This document shows positions 53,235-64,000 of a DNA stretch of 64,000 bases, piece after piece (the stretch's first letter is position 1; each line of letters opens with the position of its first letter). The position numbers and the translations under genes were made by a program. The DNA is taken from the NCBI GenBank assembly GCA_021432635.1, contig MU270043.1, positions 744,001-808,000 on the forward strand. Direction: 5' to 3'. Below the pieces are notes generated by a model. That model did not search any database, was not told the DNA's origin, and worked only from the letters and a program-made list of their open reading frames with translations. The DNA is from Thozetella sp. PMI_491 (taxonomy: Eukaryota > Ascomycota > Sordariomycetes > Chaetosphaeriales > Chaetosphaeriaceae).

Positions 53235-55344
53235 GAGCGAGAAGAAACGGCCCCCGGGGGCTTCAGACAGGGCCTCCCGGTTCGGAACTGGGCCCTAGAC
53301 AACGCTGAAGTACAGGCAAGACGTCAGGACGGGGCATATGGACGGCGGAGTGGGAAGCTCTCTCCCCTGTTGCGCGGGTGCGGTATGGATGTGGGTGTGT
53401 GTGGGTGTTGGTGTGGATGTGTGGATGTGTGGATGTGGGGCACTCTATTATAGCCTCACTCAGCGGGGTTGCTCGCTCATCAGCCCCTCGCTGGCCTAAT
53501 TACCTACCTACGTACAGTACCACCTAGGTACCTTTGCCTTTCTCGGTCCCTACGATAAAACGCTGGGGACTGCCTACAACGACATAACATACTAACCTAC
53601 ACCTGCTATGCACCATTCCCGCATGTCGCCTTGTAACCGGAGAGAGCGGCGAACGGCCTCATTAAGCCGACTAGACGAACCCACGATAGCCTCGATCGGG
53701 ATAGTGGTACACATTCTAAGTGACAACCACGCGGGGCTACGCACAGGGAGTGCATACATGTCTAGAAAGTGTCGTCCTGGTTTCTGTGCTGTGAAGCACT
53801 CTTTGATCCAAAGCTGCCAGCCGCACCAGCGAGCTGCAGAGCTGTCGGGACACAAAGCTACCTTAGGTAGGCCGGCATTTGACGCAGTGGCGGCCGGGTC
53901 GGCGTTTTTGGCGCTACAGCACCGGTTAATCGACTACTAGGAGCAGCGTGGCTTGGGCCAGCGCCGGCGACACTAGGAATGACCGGAGAAAAGAAAACCT
54001 AACTCTCATTAACTAACAGGATGATAAGCCTGGTGCCTGTGGCCGGCTGCGCAGAGAAGACCAACACGGTTGTGAAAAGACTCTAAAACCCCTCCCCCCC
54101 AAGTGGATGCAGATACGGTGCGCTTTGCGTCTTGGTGAGAGCCATTCGGGCCAAGCCGCGTTATACTTACTGTCTTGACTGTCCAGGGTATGCAGTGCTC
54201 TCAACCTGCCGGGCGTGACAAATGCCCGACGCCGATAGCCGGCTGGTTCTGTGAGAGAGCAGCAGACCAGTCTAGACCACTGGACAAGGGTCAGTCTCCT
54301 CGTAGCCGCCAGGGCGCGGGGCCGAGGAGTTGCGGATTGTAAATCCATACATTATTTGCCTCACCCGGCACCCAACGAAAAGCCCGCGAGTTCTGCGCTT
54401 TGGCTTCGTAATGCTCAGCGCGTCCACTAGAGTGGTTGCTCTGCTGAATAATTGCATCCTCATGATTCCCCCCAGGCGAGAAAGTACTCCGAGTCTCGCC
54501 CCTGCTCTCCTTTACATAGGAGCTTAAACTTTGGTGGATCGCGACGAAGTCCCATGTTACTTATCAAGAGAAGGCCTCGCCGCCAATTGTAGAGGGCATG
54601 CCTCAGCCCTCCTGCGCCGACCGTTATTGCACTGTACAGTATCCTTCTTATCAAAAATGAACTATGATGTTGTGGAGTTAGACTATGCACTTGGGCGATG
54701 TGCGGTGGGTGAAGCTGGTCCCAGCTAACTGCCCTCCTTATTTTAAGTGCAGTACCTATTCTGTAGCGCAAAAAGCCGTAGTAGGTCTGACTGCCGTCTC
54801 ACTTTTCGAGGCTTTCCACCTTAGCGCCTACCAGTCTGGATTGGCCACTCCCCCTTCCCCTCCCCCACCTACTTTCAGTGCACGCAATTCTGGACGCAAT
54901 GCTTTTTCTCCCTGCTCTGGTCCCCCCCCTCCGCGCCGCTGCTCACCAAAGGTCTCAAGCCTTTGCATTGAATCTACGACCGCGACAAGCGGGAACTATC
55001 CATTAAGACAAGCAAGTCTTATCAGCTGCAATCTTATCACCGCAGCCCCCCCTCCGTATCTAGAATATCCCGCCGCCACCCCAGTCTTGGGATACCTTCC
55101 CCCCTTCAAACCCCAGAAGCTCAGACACACTCATGGGAGGTGTTGTCCGTGGCATGGAACGATAAGTGCCTTTGCGCATATAACTGTGCATGACAGACCC
55201 CCCCATTTCTCCCATAACATTTTGCCGGGCCGGGCAACACCAAGAGCGCCTGGTTTCAGGCACGGCAACTAGCATCATTTCGAAGACATTTCAATCCCAC
55301 CGGCTGGCCTTTACTTGAGAGCGGGCAGCTTGGTCTTTCGAGTG
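53235..55344. promoter_or_regulatory. 2.1-kb divergent spacer (NACHT gene / Zn2Cys6 gene)
   Basis: Contains both promoters. A GT-rich repeat lies at 53386-53440. Around 53498-53531 there are palindromic words of the type ACCTACCTACGTA and ACCTAGGTACCT, which are common in sordariomycete intergenic DNA. No protein or RNA gene recognised. Confidence 0.5.
53386..53440 (+). repeat. GT-rich degenerate minisatellite (GTGGATGT-type units)
   Basis: Irregular units of GTGGGTGT and GTGGATGT, about 150-205 bp upstream of the NACHT gene ATG (minus strand reads CA-rich). Confidence 0.85.
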
Positions 55345-58086
55345 ATGGACGTGCAGAGGAGTCAGCCCATCAGCGGCTCTGGCGCCGGCGTCGAGCACTC
55401 GATACCGGCCAAGAAGAAGTCAAGGCGGGGCGGCGACTCGGCCAACAATAAGCGCCGATGCGTGAGCAGCGCCTGTGTCGCATGCCGCAAGCGCAAGAGC
55501 AAATGCGATGGAGCGCTGCCCAGCTGCGCGGCCTGCGCCAGTGTGTATGGGACAGAATGTGTCTATGATCCCAACTCGGACCACCGTCGCAAGGGGGTCT
55601 ACCGGGAGAAGATTGACAGCATGAAGGCGCAGAGCTCAACACTTCAGATCCTGATCGAAGCCATCCTGAATGCGGAAGAAGACGATGTGGCGGAGGTCGT
55701 ACGGAAGATACGGACCTGCGACAGCTTGGACACGCTGGCGGAATCTATCTTGATAGAAGAGGCTGATGCCGAGGCCCGAGTCGATGCTCTAGAAGAGGAC
55801 GAGTATACAACGAACCAACCTGTGGAAGGAGAGCGCGAGCTTGCGGGCAAGATGGGAGAGCTCCGGATCGAGAATGGGTTGGTGCGCTTCATTGGCGGAA
55901 CGTCACATCTCATCTATCTGGGCGACCCGAGCGAGGCTCCCGAGGAGCCCGAGGCAGACAACTACCTCTCGAATGAGGATCCAATCGTCAGCTGGACTGA
56001 AGTCACCAAGGACACGCAATTAGTCATCCACTTGATCAACATGTACTTCGCGTGGCACTATCCCTACTTCACCACCCTCTCGAAGACGCTCTTTTACCGG
56101 GATTTTCTAAAGGGAAAGCGAGGCCAATCGCGGCATTCCGTGCACTGCTCCTCGCTGCTGGTGAATGCCATGCTAGCCCTAGGATGCCACTTCACATCGG
56201 TGGAAGGCGCGTATGGTATAGAGGGCGACAGCAGGACAAAGGGCGACCGATTTTTCGCCGAGGCGAAGAGGCTGATTATTGAGAACGACGAATACGAGAA
56301 ACCACGGCTTACTACGGTGCAGGCATTAGCCCTCATGTCGGTACGCGAGGCCGGCTGCGGACGTGAGGCCAAGGGATGGGTGTATAGCGGGATGAGCTTC
56401 CGCATGGCCCAAGATGTGGGCTTGAACCTCGAGACCGGCGGGATAGGCAAAGACTCGTTGACCGATCAGGAAGTGGATGCGCGGAGAGTTACCTTCTGGG
56501 GTTGTTTCCTTTTCGACAAGTGCTGGTCCAACTATCTTGGCCGCCTGCCCCAGCTCCCGAGGTCCTCATACAACGTTCCCAAGTACGACGTGTTCCCCGA
56601 CGAGGATGCCGAGCTGTGGTCGCCCTACACCGACTCGGGCTTCGATGAATCTATCAAGCAGCCTGCGAGGACACGAGCAGTCGGGCTGCAGCTCTCCAAA
56701 CTCTGTGAGATCAGCAGCGACCTCTTGCTCTTCTTCTACCACCCCAACCATATTGGCCGATCGAGCGGCAAGTCGGTCGAACTCAAAAAGCTCAGTGAGC
56801 TTCACCGACGCCTGGAGGAATGGAAAAAGGAGCTTCCAAACGAGCTGGATGCTAAAGAAGGACAGTTGCCTAACGTTATTCTCATGCAGTTCGTATCCCG
56901 CTGAACCCCCCGTTCCCCCCAATAAAGATTGCTTCTGATTGCCATGGGCTAACCTGTTTGCAGCATGTTCTACCACCTCCAGTATATCCATCTCTTCCGT
57001 CCGTTCCTCAGATATGCGCCAGCCTCATCTCCACTGCCTTCACATGTCTCGCCCAGACGCATTTGCACAGCCAATGCCGGTGCCATCTCAAAACTGATGC
57101 GCTTGTACAAGAAGACGTACAACCTGCGACAAATCTGCAACATCGCCGTCTATATGGCGCACTCTGCGGTCACGATACACATGCTTAACCTGCCGGAGCG
57201 AACCGCGAAGCGAGACGTCATCCATGGCGTGAAGCAACTCGAAGAGATTGCCGAAGATTGGATCGGCTCACGACGGACGCTGAGCATCATCAGTGTTTTG
57301 GCTAGGAAGTGGAACGTCGAGCTGCCAGAGGAAGCGTCAGCGGTACTTAGGCGAACGGACGAGAAGTATGGAACATTCAGTACCTCCGATGTGCCGTCAC
57401 CACCGAACAAAACGACAGCCGCTGTCACGCCATCGCCGCCACCGGCTCCTAATTCTCCGCCTACAAAGAAGGAGCAGTTCACCCCCTTGAGCCAGTTCGG
57501 GCAAGCTAGCCCACCGGAAATCCCTCCGGATGTACCGCCCACCAATATACCCCCGGACATACTCTCCGCTTTGAGCATACCCACAGAGGTTCCACTGAGC
57601 CATCAAGAACAGATGTCTCAGACGATGCAAAGAGCGGGTTCCATCCCTATGAGCGATACTTTCTCGTGGACGCTGCCCGCAGCCGTCACCCGACCCATGC
57701 CTGGCTATGGCCAGCAGCCTTTCGCCGGTTTCACCAGCACCAGTACTCCCGTGACATCCGCACCTAGCTCGACCCAACCCGGCAACACGCGCCAGGTGAG
57801 CCCCAACTCTGGATACGCGATTGATGGCCAGGAGTGGTACCTTAAGGACGGCGTCAATTGGCAGCAAGCGTTTGGCGCATGGGGTATGGGAACCCCGAAC
57901 GTAGGCGGCGCGGCTAGCCCGGATTTCAACGCGAACAAGAGTCCCGAGTATCAAGGTAGCCCCAACACGACTGCTGTGGCTGATATGTTTATGTTCCGAG
58001 GCCTGGGCGAGAATGAAGTGAACCTGGATGGGGGGTATGACTTCAATGGCATGGCGGGACTGGATAACTTGCCCGGGCTTGACTAG
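55345..58086 (+). CDS. nirA: Zn2Cys6 transcription factor, NirA/NIT4-like (nitrate assimilation regulator candidate)
   Basis: Model: join(55345..56888, 56964..58086), 888 residues. The 75-nt intron (GTTCGT, GCTAAC, TTGCAG) joins ...VILM-H to MFYHLQYIHLFRPFLRY. ATG 55345 (context GAGTGATGG) is preferred; no ATG lies upstream in frame. A basic stretch precedes the binuclear cluster C44-x2-C47-x6-C54-x6-C61-x2-C64-x7-C72, followed by the linker SDHRRKGVYREK. The fungal-specific transcription factor domain spans about 215-560 (WHYPYFTTLSKTLFYRDFL, MSFRMAQDVGLNLETGG, RRVTFWGCFLFDKCW). The C-terminal 270 residues are Pro/Ser/Thr/Gln-rich and acidic, probably activating. Length and the zinc-cluster/linker sequence resemble NirA of Aspergillus (892 aa); orthology is likely but unproven. 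No nitrate or nitrite reductase gene lies nearby. Confidence 0.85.
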
Positions 58087-58524
58087 GAGACTGGCTCGCT
58101 GGTGGAAACACAGCGTAATATTCGCGTACAGGGCGTATCCTTTCAATCGCCCCTTGGCTAGGACTTGCGGATAGGTTTGGGAGAGGAAGGCATGAAAAGG
58201 CGCCACGGAAATTCTCCCTAAGAGGGGCGGCCGGGTTTAGGACCACAGGGGTGCAAGGATACCAGCGCGAATTGTCTTTTATTTATTTATTATTTTGCTA
58301 TTAGTTGGAAGATATCCCAAAGGAAGAGCCCGGTGTAAATATGTCTCAAGCGTAAGGACCCTAAGGACACCTTTATACGGCGATTCCCATTTCACTTATC
58401 AAAGCGCTGGCTCGTCCATCTACATAGAAACGCACAAAGCAAACCCGGGCTTATTGGTATATCAAACTCCAGTGTCTCATGCACTACGCTGACTCTCTCA
58501 ACTCATCAATGGCATGAGCCACTC
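58087..58524. other. Spacer between two convergent genes
   Basis: 3' flanks of the Zn2Cys6 gene (+) and the HIT gene (-). A TTTATTTATT tract is near 58278-58292. Nothing else seen. Confidence 0.5.
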
Positions 58525-59365
58525 TCACCTAGCCTCGTCGCTCTCCATCTGTCGTAGAACCGATCGAAACATCGCCGCTTCGGCCTCCATTTCCTCCATC
58601 GACCTCGCTGCCCGGTCGCAGTCCTCGATCCGAGGAAACTGGCCGCCCGGCACCGGTCGACTTTTAGGCTCTCCTGCAGTGGTGGCTGCATGCTCACGGT
58701 CCCACAACGCTCCGCCGATGTTGCCGTCCTCGGCTGCCATGTGCTCATAGAGCTCATCAGTTGGGCCATCGCCTTCGGCCTTTGCTGTGCGCCCCCGGAT
58801 TCGCGGTATGACACTACCCAGAGTTAAGATGACTTGAGCAGATTCGGGACATGATTTATGACCGGCTACCGAACTGAAAGGCGCAATTCGGGCTCGGGAA
58901 TACGTACTGGACATGAACATGAGAAACAGTCTGGCCGGCGCCCGGGCCGTCCTGGATAGCGATGTTGAAAGAGCCGGCTTCGGGCGGCACTGGCTGGCTC
59001 CCTCCGTATTCTGCATCCGTGGTCTCTAGTGCTGCAGACGACGACGGGGACTGCGCGAAGTAGTGCCGCGCCAGCATCCGCTGGACGCGCTGCACCGTCT
59101 GGAAGAGATCGGTGAGCTCCGGCGCAGAGAGGTCCGTGAGGCGGTAGTGCCTCTGCAGCGGGCAGACCAGGACATGGCCAGGGAGCAATGGTTTCAAGTT
59201 CACAAGCGCGAACGAGTATGGCGTCGTGAGGAAGACCTGAGGTCTGCGTTAGCATGGATTGGGGGGCGGACAGGTCGGACAGGCCTTTTTGGTGGAATGA
59301 AAACGAACCTGGCTCGTGACCGCGAAGGGCCCGAAGTGAATGGTGCTTGGCGAATTGGTGCTCAT
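58525..59365 (-). CDS. HNT2: HIT-family diadenosine polyphosphate hydrolase (Fhit/Hnt2-like)
   Basis: Model: complement(join(58525..58813, 58908..59236, 59309..59365)), 224 residues. Exon 1 encodes MSTNSPSTIHFGPFAVTSQ, joined to VFLTTPYSFALVNLKPLLPG (72-nt intron). The HIT motif SHVHVHV is completed across intron 2 (94 nt): exon 2 ends in CA and exon 3 starts with T, restoring the middle catalytic histidine. Typical Fhit features are present: the GHVLVCPLQRHYRLTDLSAP segment and FNIAIQDGPGAGQTVSHVH. The C-terminal helix (LRQMESDEAR) and a variable loop after the HIT motif also fit Fhit. Known activity: cleavage of Ap3A/Ap4A in cytosol. A Ser/Glu-rich insert (about 75-95) separates the two halves. 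Confidence 0.93.
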
Positions 59366-60157
59366 TCTATATTGACGCAGCCGAAATGATGGGTGGAAAG
59401 TTCGTGCCCAGTGAGTTTTGAGCATAGTTGCAGTGAAGAGGCTGGCCAGCGGACGACGGCTGGAGGTTTCTCATGTATGAGCTTACCCTGGTTGTGACGC
59501 AGAAGCCAGTGAGTGTACATATGGTTCGCTGCGCTGGGTGTAATCGCCTACCGCTTTGTTCAGTGGCACTCCACCCCTGGGCCGTGTCTTGGCCTGTGCT
59601 TGCACTTGCCAGCTACACCCACTAAATTACACACAAGCCGTGGAGAGCAACCACATGGCATTACCCGCTATCCTCCGTAGAGATAGGGGCAGCTACTTTC
59701 GGGCATGCTACGGTAGCATCTAATTCGCTCTTCTATTTGTATTCGTGATGGACGGAGGCACAGTCAGGAGACTCGTGGCTTCATGGGCAGTCCCGACTAA
59801 AGACAGTTTAATCATAGCCGCGACCATGTCCGTGGGATATGCCCTAGCATTTGCAATTTGCAAAGACCTTCTCTCCCGCCTTCTCTGGGCACGACCAGGA
59901 AAATGCAAAGTAATAAAGAGGTATCATCGTCCTGGGCAAACCCCAGCGCCAACATGGTACCCAACCGCAGCCTCTCTCACCTCTATAACAGGATATTGTT
60001 CTAAACTCAACGAAAACGGGCCATATATGCGGGACCACAGACGCAAGACAAGGCAAGGGGGAAAAAAAGATAGACAGGTAGAGCCAGACTGGGAGGGTGG
60101 GGCTCAGTAATTAACGTTCATCGCCTGCCCGCACAAGATGCGAGCACCGGGCAGCAT
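59366..60157. other. Spacer between tandem minus-strand genes
   Basis: Promoter of the HIT gene and 3' flank of the second MFS gene. A 121-codon plus-strand ORF (59745-60110) has no recognisable domain and is not annotated. Confidence 0.5.
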
Positions 60158-62230
60158 CTACCTCATTCCAGGTCCGATCTCATCCTCGTCAATAATTTCC
60201 TGCCCGGTAACCGGGTCAATGATTTGCGGGATCGGAGACCCAGGCTCTGTTTCGTTATCTTCCATGTAGACTGGACAGAATTTAGCACTTTGCCTCGAGC
60301 TAACCAGAAGGTTAAGGGCTTACCATGAGGTCGCAACAAGAATGATCCCGAGAGCGCCATGACAAAGACAGAGCAGAGCAACACAAAGAAGGCCTGGGGG
60401 AAGAAGCCCACGGTCACCGCATACAGCCCGCCGAAGATGACAGGGAGGAAGATCCTCGCGAGAGCATGTAGTAGACCGATGGCTCCCAGTAGCTGGCCGA
60501 CGCGTTCGGCAGGAACGTGTTTGGTGGTAGAAGCCTGGATGGTGGCGGATCCCAGACCGCCAAAGGCCGTGATGACGGCACACGCAACGAAGAGTTCCGA
60601 AGTCCGCACGAATATGTACCCTGCCACGCCGAGGACGTCCGACATAAGTGCAACCCGCAAGATCCAAATGTCAAGCTTGTCGGCGCCGTTGTTCTTCTCG
60701 ACAAGCGCGATACCCGACTCGCGGCGCGCTTTCTGTGCTGGCCGCACGCGGAACCAATAGTTGATACAGGGGAAGATCACCAACAAGATGAACACACGGA
60801 CCATGGACACCATGGACATAAACTGGGAACTCTGCAGGTTCCTCCAGCCAAAGATGTACTCCGTATACATGAGGATGGATGGACCGGCACCCATCACGGC
60901 ACCCATTATGCTCATGTCGATGAGCGCGAGGGTGATCAGGTTCCGGCGGAGCTTGTCACTGCCGGGACCGGTCGGGAACAGGATCTTGAGCGGCGCGAAG
61001 AGGTTGGTCGTGCGGATCTCATAGATGAACTTCCCGATCGGTTTGGACAGGGGCAGCCATGCCAGGCGTTGGCTGGCGCTGGTCATCCAGGTGGGCTCCA
61101 CGCCACCCGGGTTTCGACGAGCCTGCTCCAGCGCATGCTTCTCGCGAGCGATACGCTGACGCGATTTGGTCAGGGACTCGGGGATGACGAACCAGATGAA
61201 CGAGATGAAGGTGATGTGGCACCCGAGGGTGAGGTAGAAGATGGACACTAGCGACCCGGTCCACTCGACGAAGTAGCCTGTGAGCAATGGACCGAACGAC
61301 ATGCCGATGAACAAGCAGGAGTGCAGGTACCCAAAGGCGACGCTGCGCTTGGAAGGTGGCGTGCAGTCGCTCGTGTATGCATGGCTAATGACGCTGCCGG
61401 CGGTGAACGAACCGGCGAGGCCGTCGAAGACGGATCCCAGGATGATCCAGCGGTAGTGTATGACGTCTGGAAAGTTGGCGGCGAGGATGGTGATGATCTC
61501 ACCAACGATACCACCCATCGAGCAGATGACGAGTAGGCGCTTCCGCCCGTAGCGGTCGGAGAGAGCGCCGAGTTTAGGGGCCGTGAAGGCGCTCAGTATT
61601 CCGGTGATGACGCCAATGGTAAGGTTGAATGTCGTCACGCTCCTCTGGATGTGGGTGTCGAAACACTCCTTCGCCAGGTCGCCTCCAGGTAGGAGGGGAG
61701 TGAAGGGAAAGGCCGGGTCGGGCAACGACTTCTCTTTGTAGTACTGTGCACACACCAGGCTTATGATACTGGGGGGAGACGAGTGGTTAGCACGTGGGGC
61801 AGACAATCTGGCATAAGAGAAGAGTGAGTGGTCTTACAGGTTCATCTTCGGCACGGCGGTACCTCCAAATGCAAGGGTGAAGATAGCAAACGGCCAGAGC
61901 AGCCACCAAACCTAAATTCGACCCGTCAGCCCGGGTATGTCCTTTAGCCCGTTCCAAAGCCATGGCCTAGGGTTATGGCTGACAAGGTTCAAGACACCGT
62001 AGCCGGGAGGAGACGACGAGGGGCACACGTACCGACGGGCGTTTGTACCAAGGTAGACCCTCGAACTCTTCCATGCCCACCCATGTTTCTGTTCTCTGGA
62101 GGGGATTCGGCACATCTTCGTGCCTATCCCTGCCATTCTCGGCATGCTGAGCGCCGGCGCCCAGCAGGCTGGTAGACTCGGTCGCATCCGGTTCGGTCCC
62201 CGGGTGGTAGACGTCCTGCGACTCCCGCAT
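60158..62230 (-). CDS. MFS transporter, 12 helices, fungal tetracycline-resistance/HIAT1-like type
   Basis: Model: complement(join(60158..60270, 60324..61768, 61838..61911, 62033..62230)), 609 residues. Introns are 53, 69 and 121 nt. Exon 1 encodes a hydrophilic start with ATESTSLLGAG, then WVGMEEFEGLPWYKRPS. Exon 2 is helix 1 (VWWLLWPFAIFTLAFGGTAV). Exon 3 carries the rest, with motif A GALSDRYGRKRLL between helices 2 and 3. The third intron (donor GTAAGC, acceptor CCAG) yields an acidic C-terminus (EDNETEPGSPIPQIIDPVTG...EDEIGPGMR). The start is uncertain: ATG 62230 is the first in frame after an upstream TGA, but a coding-like segment starting MQFKNTSSADFDNDF (about 62433 and below) may be an extra first exon for which I find no good donor. 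Substrate unknown; membrane location unspecified. Confidence 0.85.
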
Positions 62231-64000
62231 CCTGTACCTGTTCTCGGAGCGGACGACGTTGGATTGTCGGTTGGAGGCCAGTCTCTGGTCGCGCACCACG
62301 GAGTCTCGTTGGCGGTTGCCGTTAGGGAGCAGATATCCTTCGAACAACAAGGCCGCAGATCAGTAGGCCGGGTGGTCCAGCAAAGTCGTTATCGAAGTCG
62401 GCCGAGCTGGTGTTCTTGAACTGCATGCGCCGCGTGAGGCCCCGGAAACCCGAATGCCGACAGGGATCATGGAATGATCCGTTTGGGATAAGTATTTACG
62501 GTCGACGAGCACCGCGCGTGCGCATTTCCACGGCCGTAGCGGTTTTCAGAAATGGAAATCTGAGGAGAAGAAGGAGCAAGAAGGGGGGGGGGGGAGGGAG
62601 AGCCGGGGAATTCTAGCGTTATAGCATCGTAGACAGATTTGGGGGGGGGGGAGGATGGGATATAGCGGAAACACGGACTTGACCCAGATTCCCATGGAGC
62701 GGAGAACAGAACCTCCCGCGCGCGGGGGCCAGAGCTCCCAGGGACCGAACCTGATTAACCCAGACAAGCAGCTCCCTCTGCACCCACACCAGCGTCCAAG
62801 ATAAGCAAGGTGGGCTGCGCTCGACAGGGGTGGTGGTGTGTGGGGAATACCCAGCGATCTGGCGCCTCCGGGGTGGTCTCAGGCTGGAATAACGGCGACC
62901 GGCCTGCCGCAGTTGTCTCGCGCCGGCCCTGATGTGGTTTAATGTTTCTGATCCGGCATGCTCGCGACATTTTGACAATTGTCCACATCCCAAAACAGCG
63001 ACGAAAGCGGACACACAAGTCCATGAAGGTGGAATATCTCGTCATCATGGGTGGGGACTTTCGATACAAGATAGGAAGCATGCGTTGTCCTCTTGCTGCA
63101 ATTTGTTTCTTTCTTTTTCTTTTTTTTTTTCTTGTCTTTCCGATATCTCCTCCGGCCCCCCCTCTTCCCTCTATCCTCTCGCCTCTCACATCAGCGCAAA
63201 CCCAATCCTTCCTCCAGCGTGTCTTGTTTTTGTTCCTTCTTTTTTTTTTTTTGAGCTGCATCAGGAACAAGTCAGCGTGCGTGCGTGCCGTCCCGGGGCT
63301 GCCCACCCAAGCCACCCAACCAGTCTCTATTCGCTCGAGCCCAATCGAGCAGCCCCTCAGCTTGAGCTCGGTAAATCGATGACGCCCACGTTGCGTCCGC
63401 TTTGGTCGCCGATTTATAAGCCTCCCAAGCCAGTGTCGGCAATCGGCACCTAACAGCCCCCGAAGGTCTCGTCGCATTGGCTGAGAGACGTCCACAACTT
63501 GTGCCAGCGAAACAGTACCGTTTTAGTTAGGCATGTTGCTGCACGGCCGTCCACGCCTCTCAGACAAGGTTGCCAGCTCGCTCATCTTGAATCCTTTCTG
63601 GTGAGGTGAGCTGCTGCTAAAAATTGGGAGATTGAAGGCCACAAGATTATTGGATTGTGCCGAACATTGTAATCCCTCTTCATCTGCTCCCTGTAGACCA
63701 GCCCCTTCCTTTGCTCTGGATACCCGTCTTTCTGTTCCTTGCCTCTAGTCTCACGCCTTGTACTGCCCTGCGCGCTGATACGCTTGCTAGATGCGTACAG
63801 AGCTGGCCGTGTCCTGCGCAGGCAGTGAGTGCCTGCCCCTGAGGTTGCTTATGGTCTGCCAGTGCAGCGGAACCACCAACTGGGTGGTCCCAAAGACGGA
63901 TAACTCGGGACAGGATGGAAGCCCGTCAACTGCATCTGCCGAAACCTCACGGATAATAGCCTTTCCATGCACCTGCAAGCCACGCGCACACCTGAATGTA
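62231..64000. other. Right-end spacer, promoter side of the second MFS gene
   Basis: No gene supported to the window edge. Has G12 (62583-62594) and G11 (62641-62651) runs, and two T-rich tracts (about 63113-63130 and 63238-63252) that create a Lys-rich but spurious minus-strand ORF. A gene may begin beyond 64000. Confidence 0.5.
62583..62651 (+). repeat. Two poly-G runs (12 and 11 G)
   Basis: G runs at 62583-62594 and 62641-62651, about 350-420 bp upstream of the MFS ATG at 62230. Confidence 0.9.

Noticed and set aside
57397-58206. 269-codon minus-strand ORF
   Set aside because: Antisense to the Pro/Ser-rich 3' exon of the Zn2Cys6 gene; no domain, and composition mirrors the sense codon bias.
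59745-60110. 121-codon plus-strand ORF between the HIT and MFS genes
   Set aside because: One short hydrophobic patch but no family resemblance; the sequence is consistent with intergenic DNA.
44377-62230. Secondary-metabolite cluster (MFS carriers plus Zn2Cys6 regulator)
   Set aside because: No polyketide synthase, NRPS, terpene cyclase or tailoring oxygenase is present, and the regulator resembles the nitrate-pathway type.
62755-63495. 246-codon minus-strand ORF rich in Lys/Arg
   Set aside because: The Lys runs come from two poly-T/pyrimidine tracts on the + strand; no recognisable domain and no splice partner.
1-64000. CRISPR arrays, rRNA, tRNA genes, IS elements, intact retroelements or viral insertions
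   Set aside because: None were recognisable by eye on either strand; there are no direct-repeat/spacer arrays and no reverse transcriptase, integrase or transposase motifs in any frame.

Overview
This window is nuclear DNA of a filamentous ascomycete (Pezizomycotina), most likely a Sordariomycete. The evidence is GC-rich coding sequence with a strong preference for C or G at third codon positions, short introns (mostly 52-140 nt) with GTAAGT/GTACGT-type donors and CTAAC/CTGAC branch points, long gene-free spacers, and gene families typical of this group: a SAT4/Pth11-like seven-helix protein, a NACHT/ankyrin STAND protein, a GH28 exo-polygalacturonase, a Zn2Cys6 regulator and DHA-type MFS carriers. 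I cannot name the species. I found no tRNA, rRNA, CRISPR array, intact transposon or telomere.

Layout. 0-9 kb: the 3' two thirds of the ribosome-rescue helicase Slh1/ASCC3, the tRNA m5C methyltransferase Trm4 and an FMN-binding pyridoxamine-oxidase-like protein. 8.8-14.1 kb: a 5.3-kb stretch with no supported gene but many G/C homopolymers and microsatellites. 14-27 kb: a seven-helix rhodopsin-domain membrane protein, Rpb5 and Bfr1 as a divergent pair, a conserved fungal protein of unknown function, and the mitochondrial Obg GTPase Mtg2. 27-34 kb: a RING-finger protein, a 92-residue probable complex I accessory subunit diverging from mitoribosomal mL44, and a membrane-anchored cytosolic-PLA2-family lipase. 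34-44 kb: a 3.1-kb spacer, a Cdc3/AspB-type septin, then mitoribosomal uS4m (Nam9) diverging from the La protein. 44-64 kb: a more accessory segment with a polyamine/drug-type MFS carrier, a secreted exo-polygalacturonase, an NLR-like NACHT protein, a NirA/NIT4-like transcription factor, a HIT-family hydrolase (Fhit/Hnt2) and a second MFS carrier.

The left two thirds is mainly housekeeping and leans towards RNA biology and translation (Slh1, Trm4, Rpb5, Bfr1, La, mL44, uS4m, Mtg2) and mitochondria (Mtg2, the complex I-like subunit, mL44, uS4m, possibly the lipase). Several genes form head-to-head pairs that must share promoters. The right third contains environmental-response genes without the structure of a biosynthetic cluster.

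Exon models below were built by hand from open frames, splice signals and protein continuity; every junction used restores the frame. The points most worth a second look are: a coding-like ORF inside the long first intron of the septin, which joins in frame as an alternative N-terminal exon; a 25-nt microexon that carries the Walker A motif of the NACHT protein; coordinated loss of what appears to be a conserved disulfide pair in the exo-polygalacturonase; 3-nt and 20-nt coding exons in the complex I-like subunit; and an intron in the second MFS gene whose retention would swap an acidic tail for a basic one. No wholly new multi-gene system was evident.
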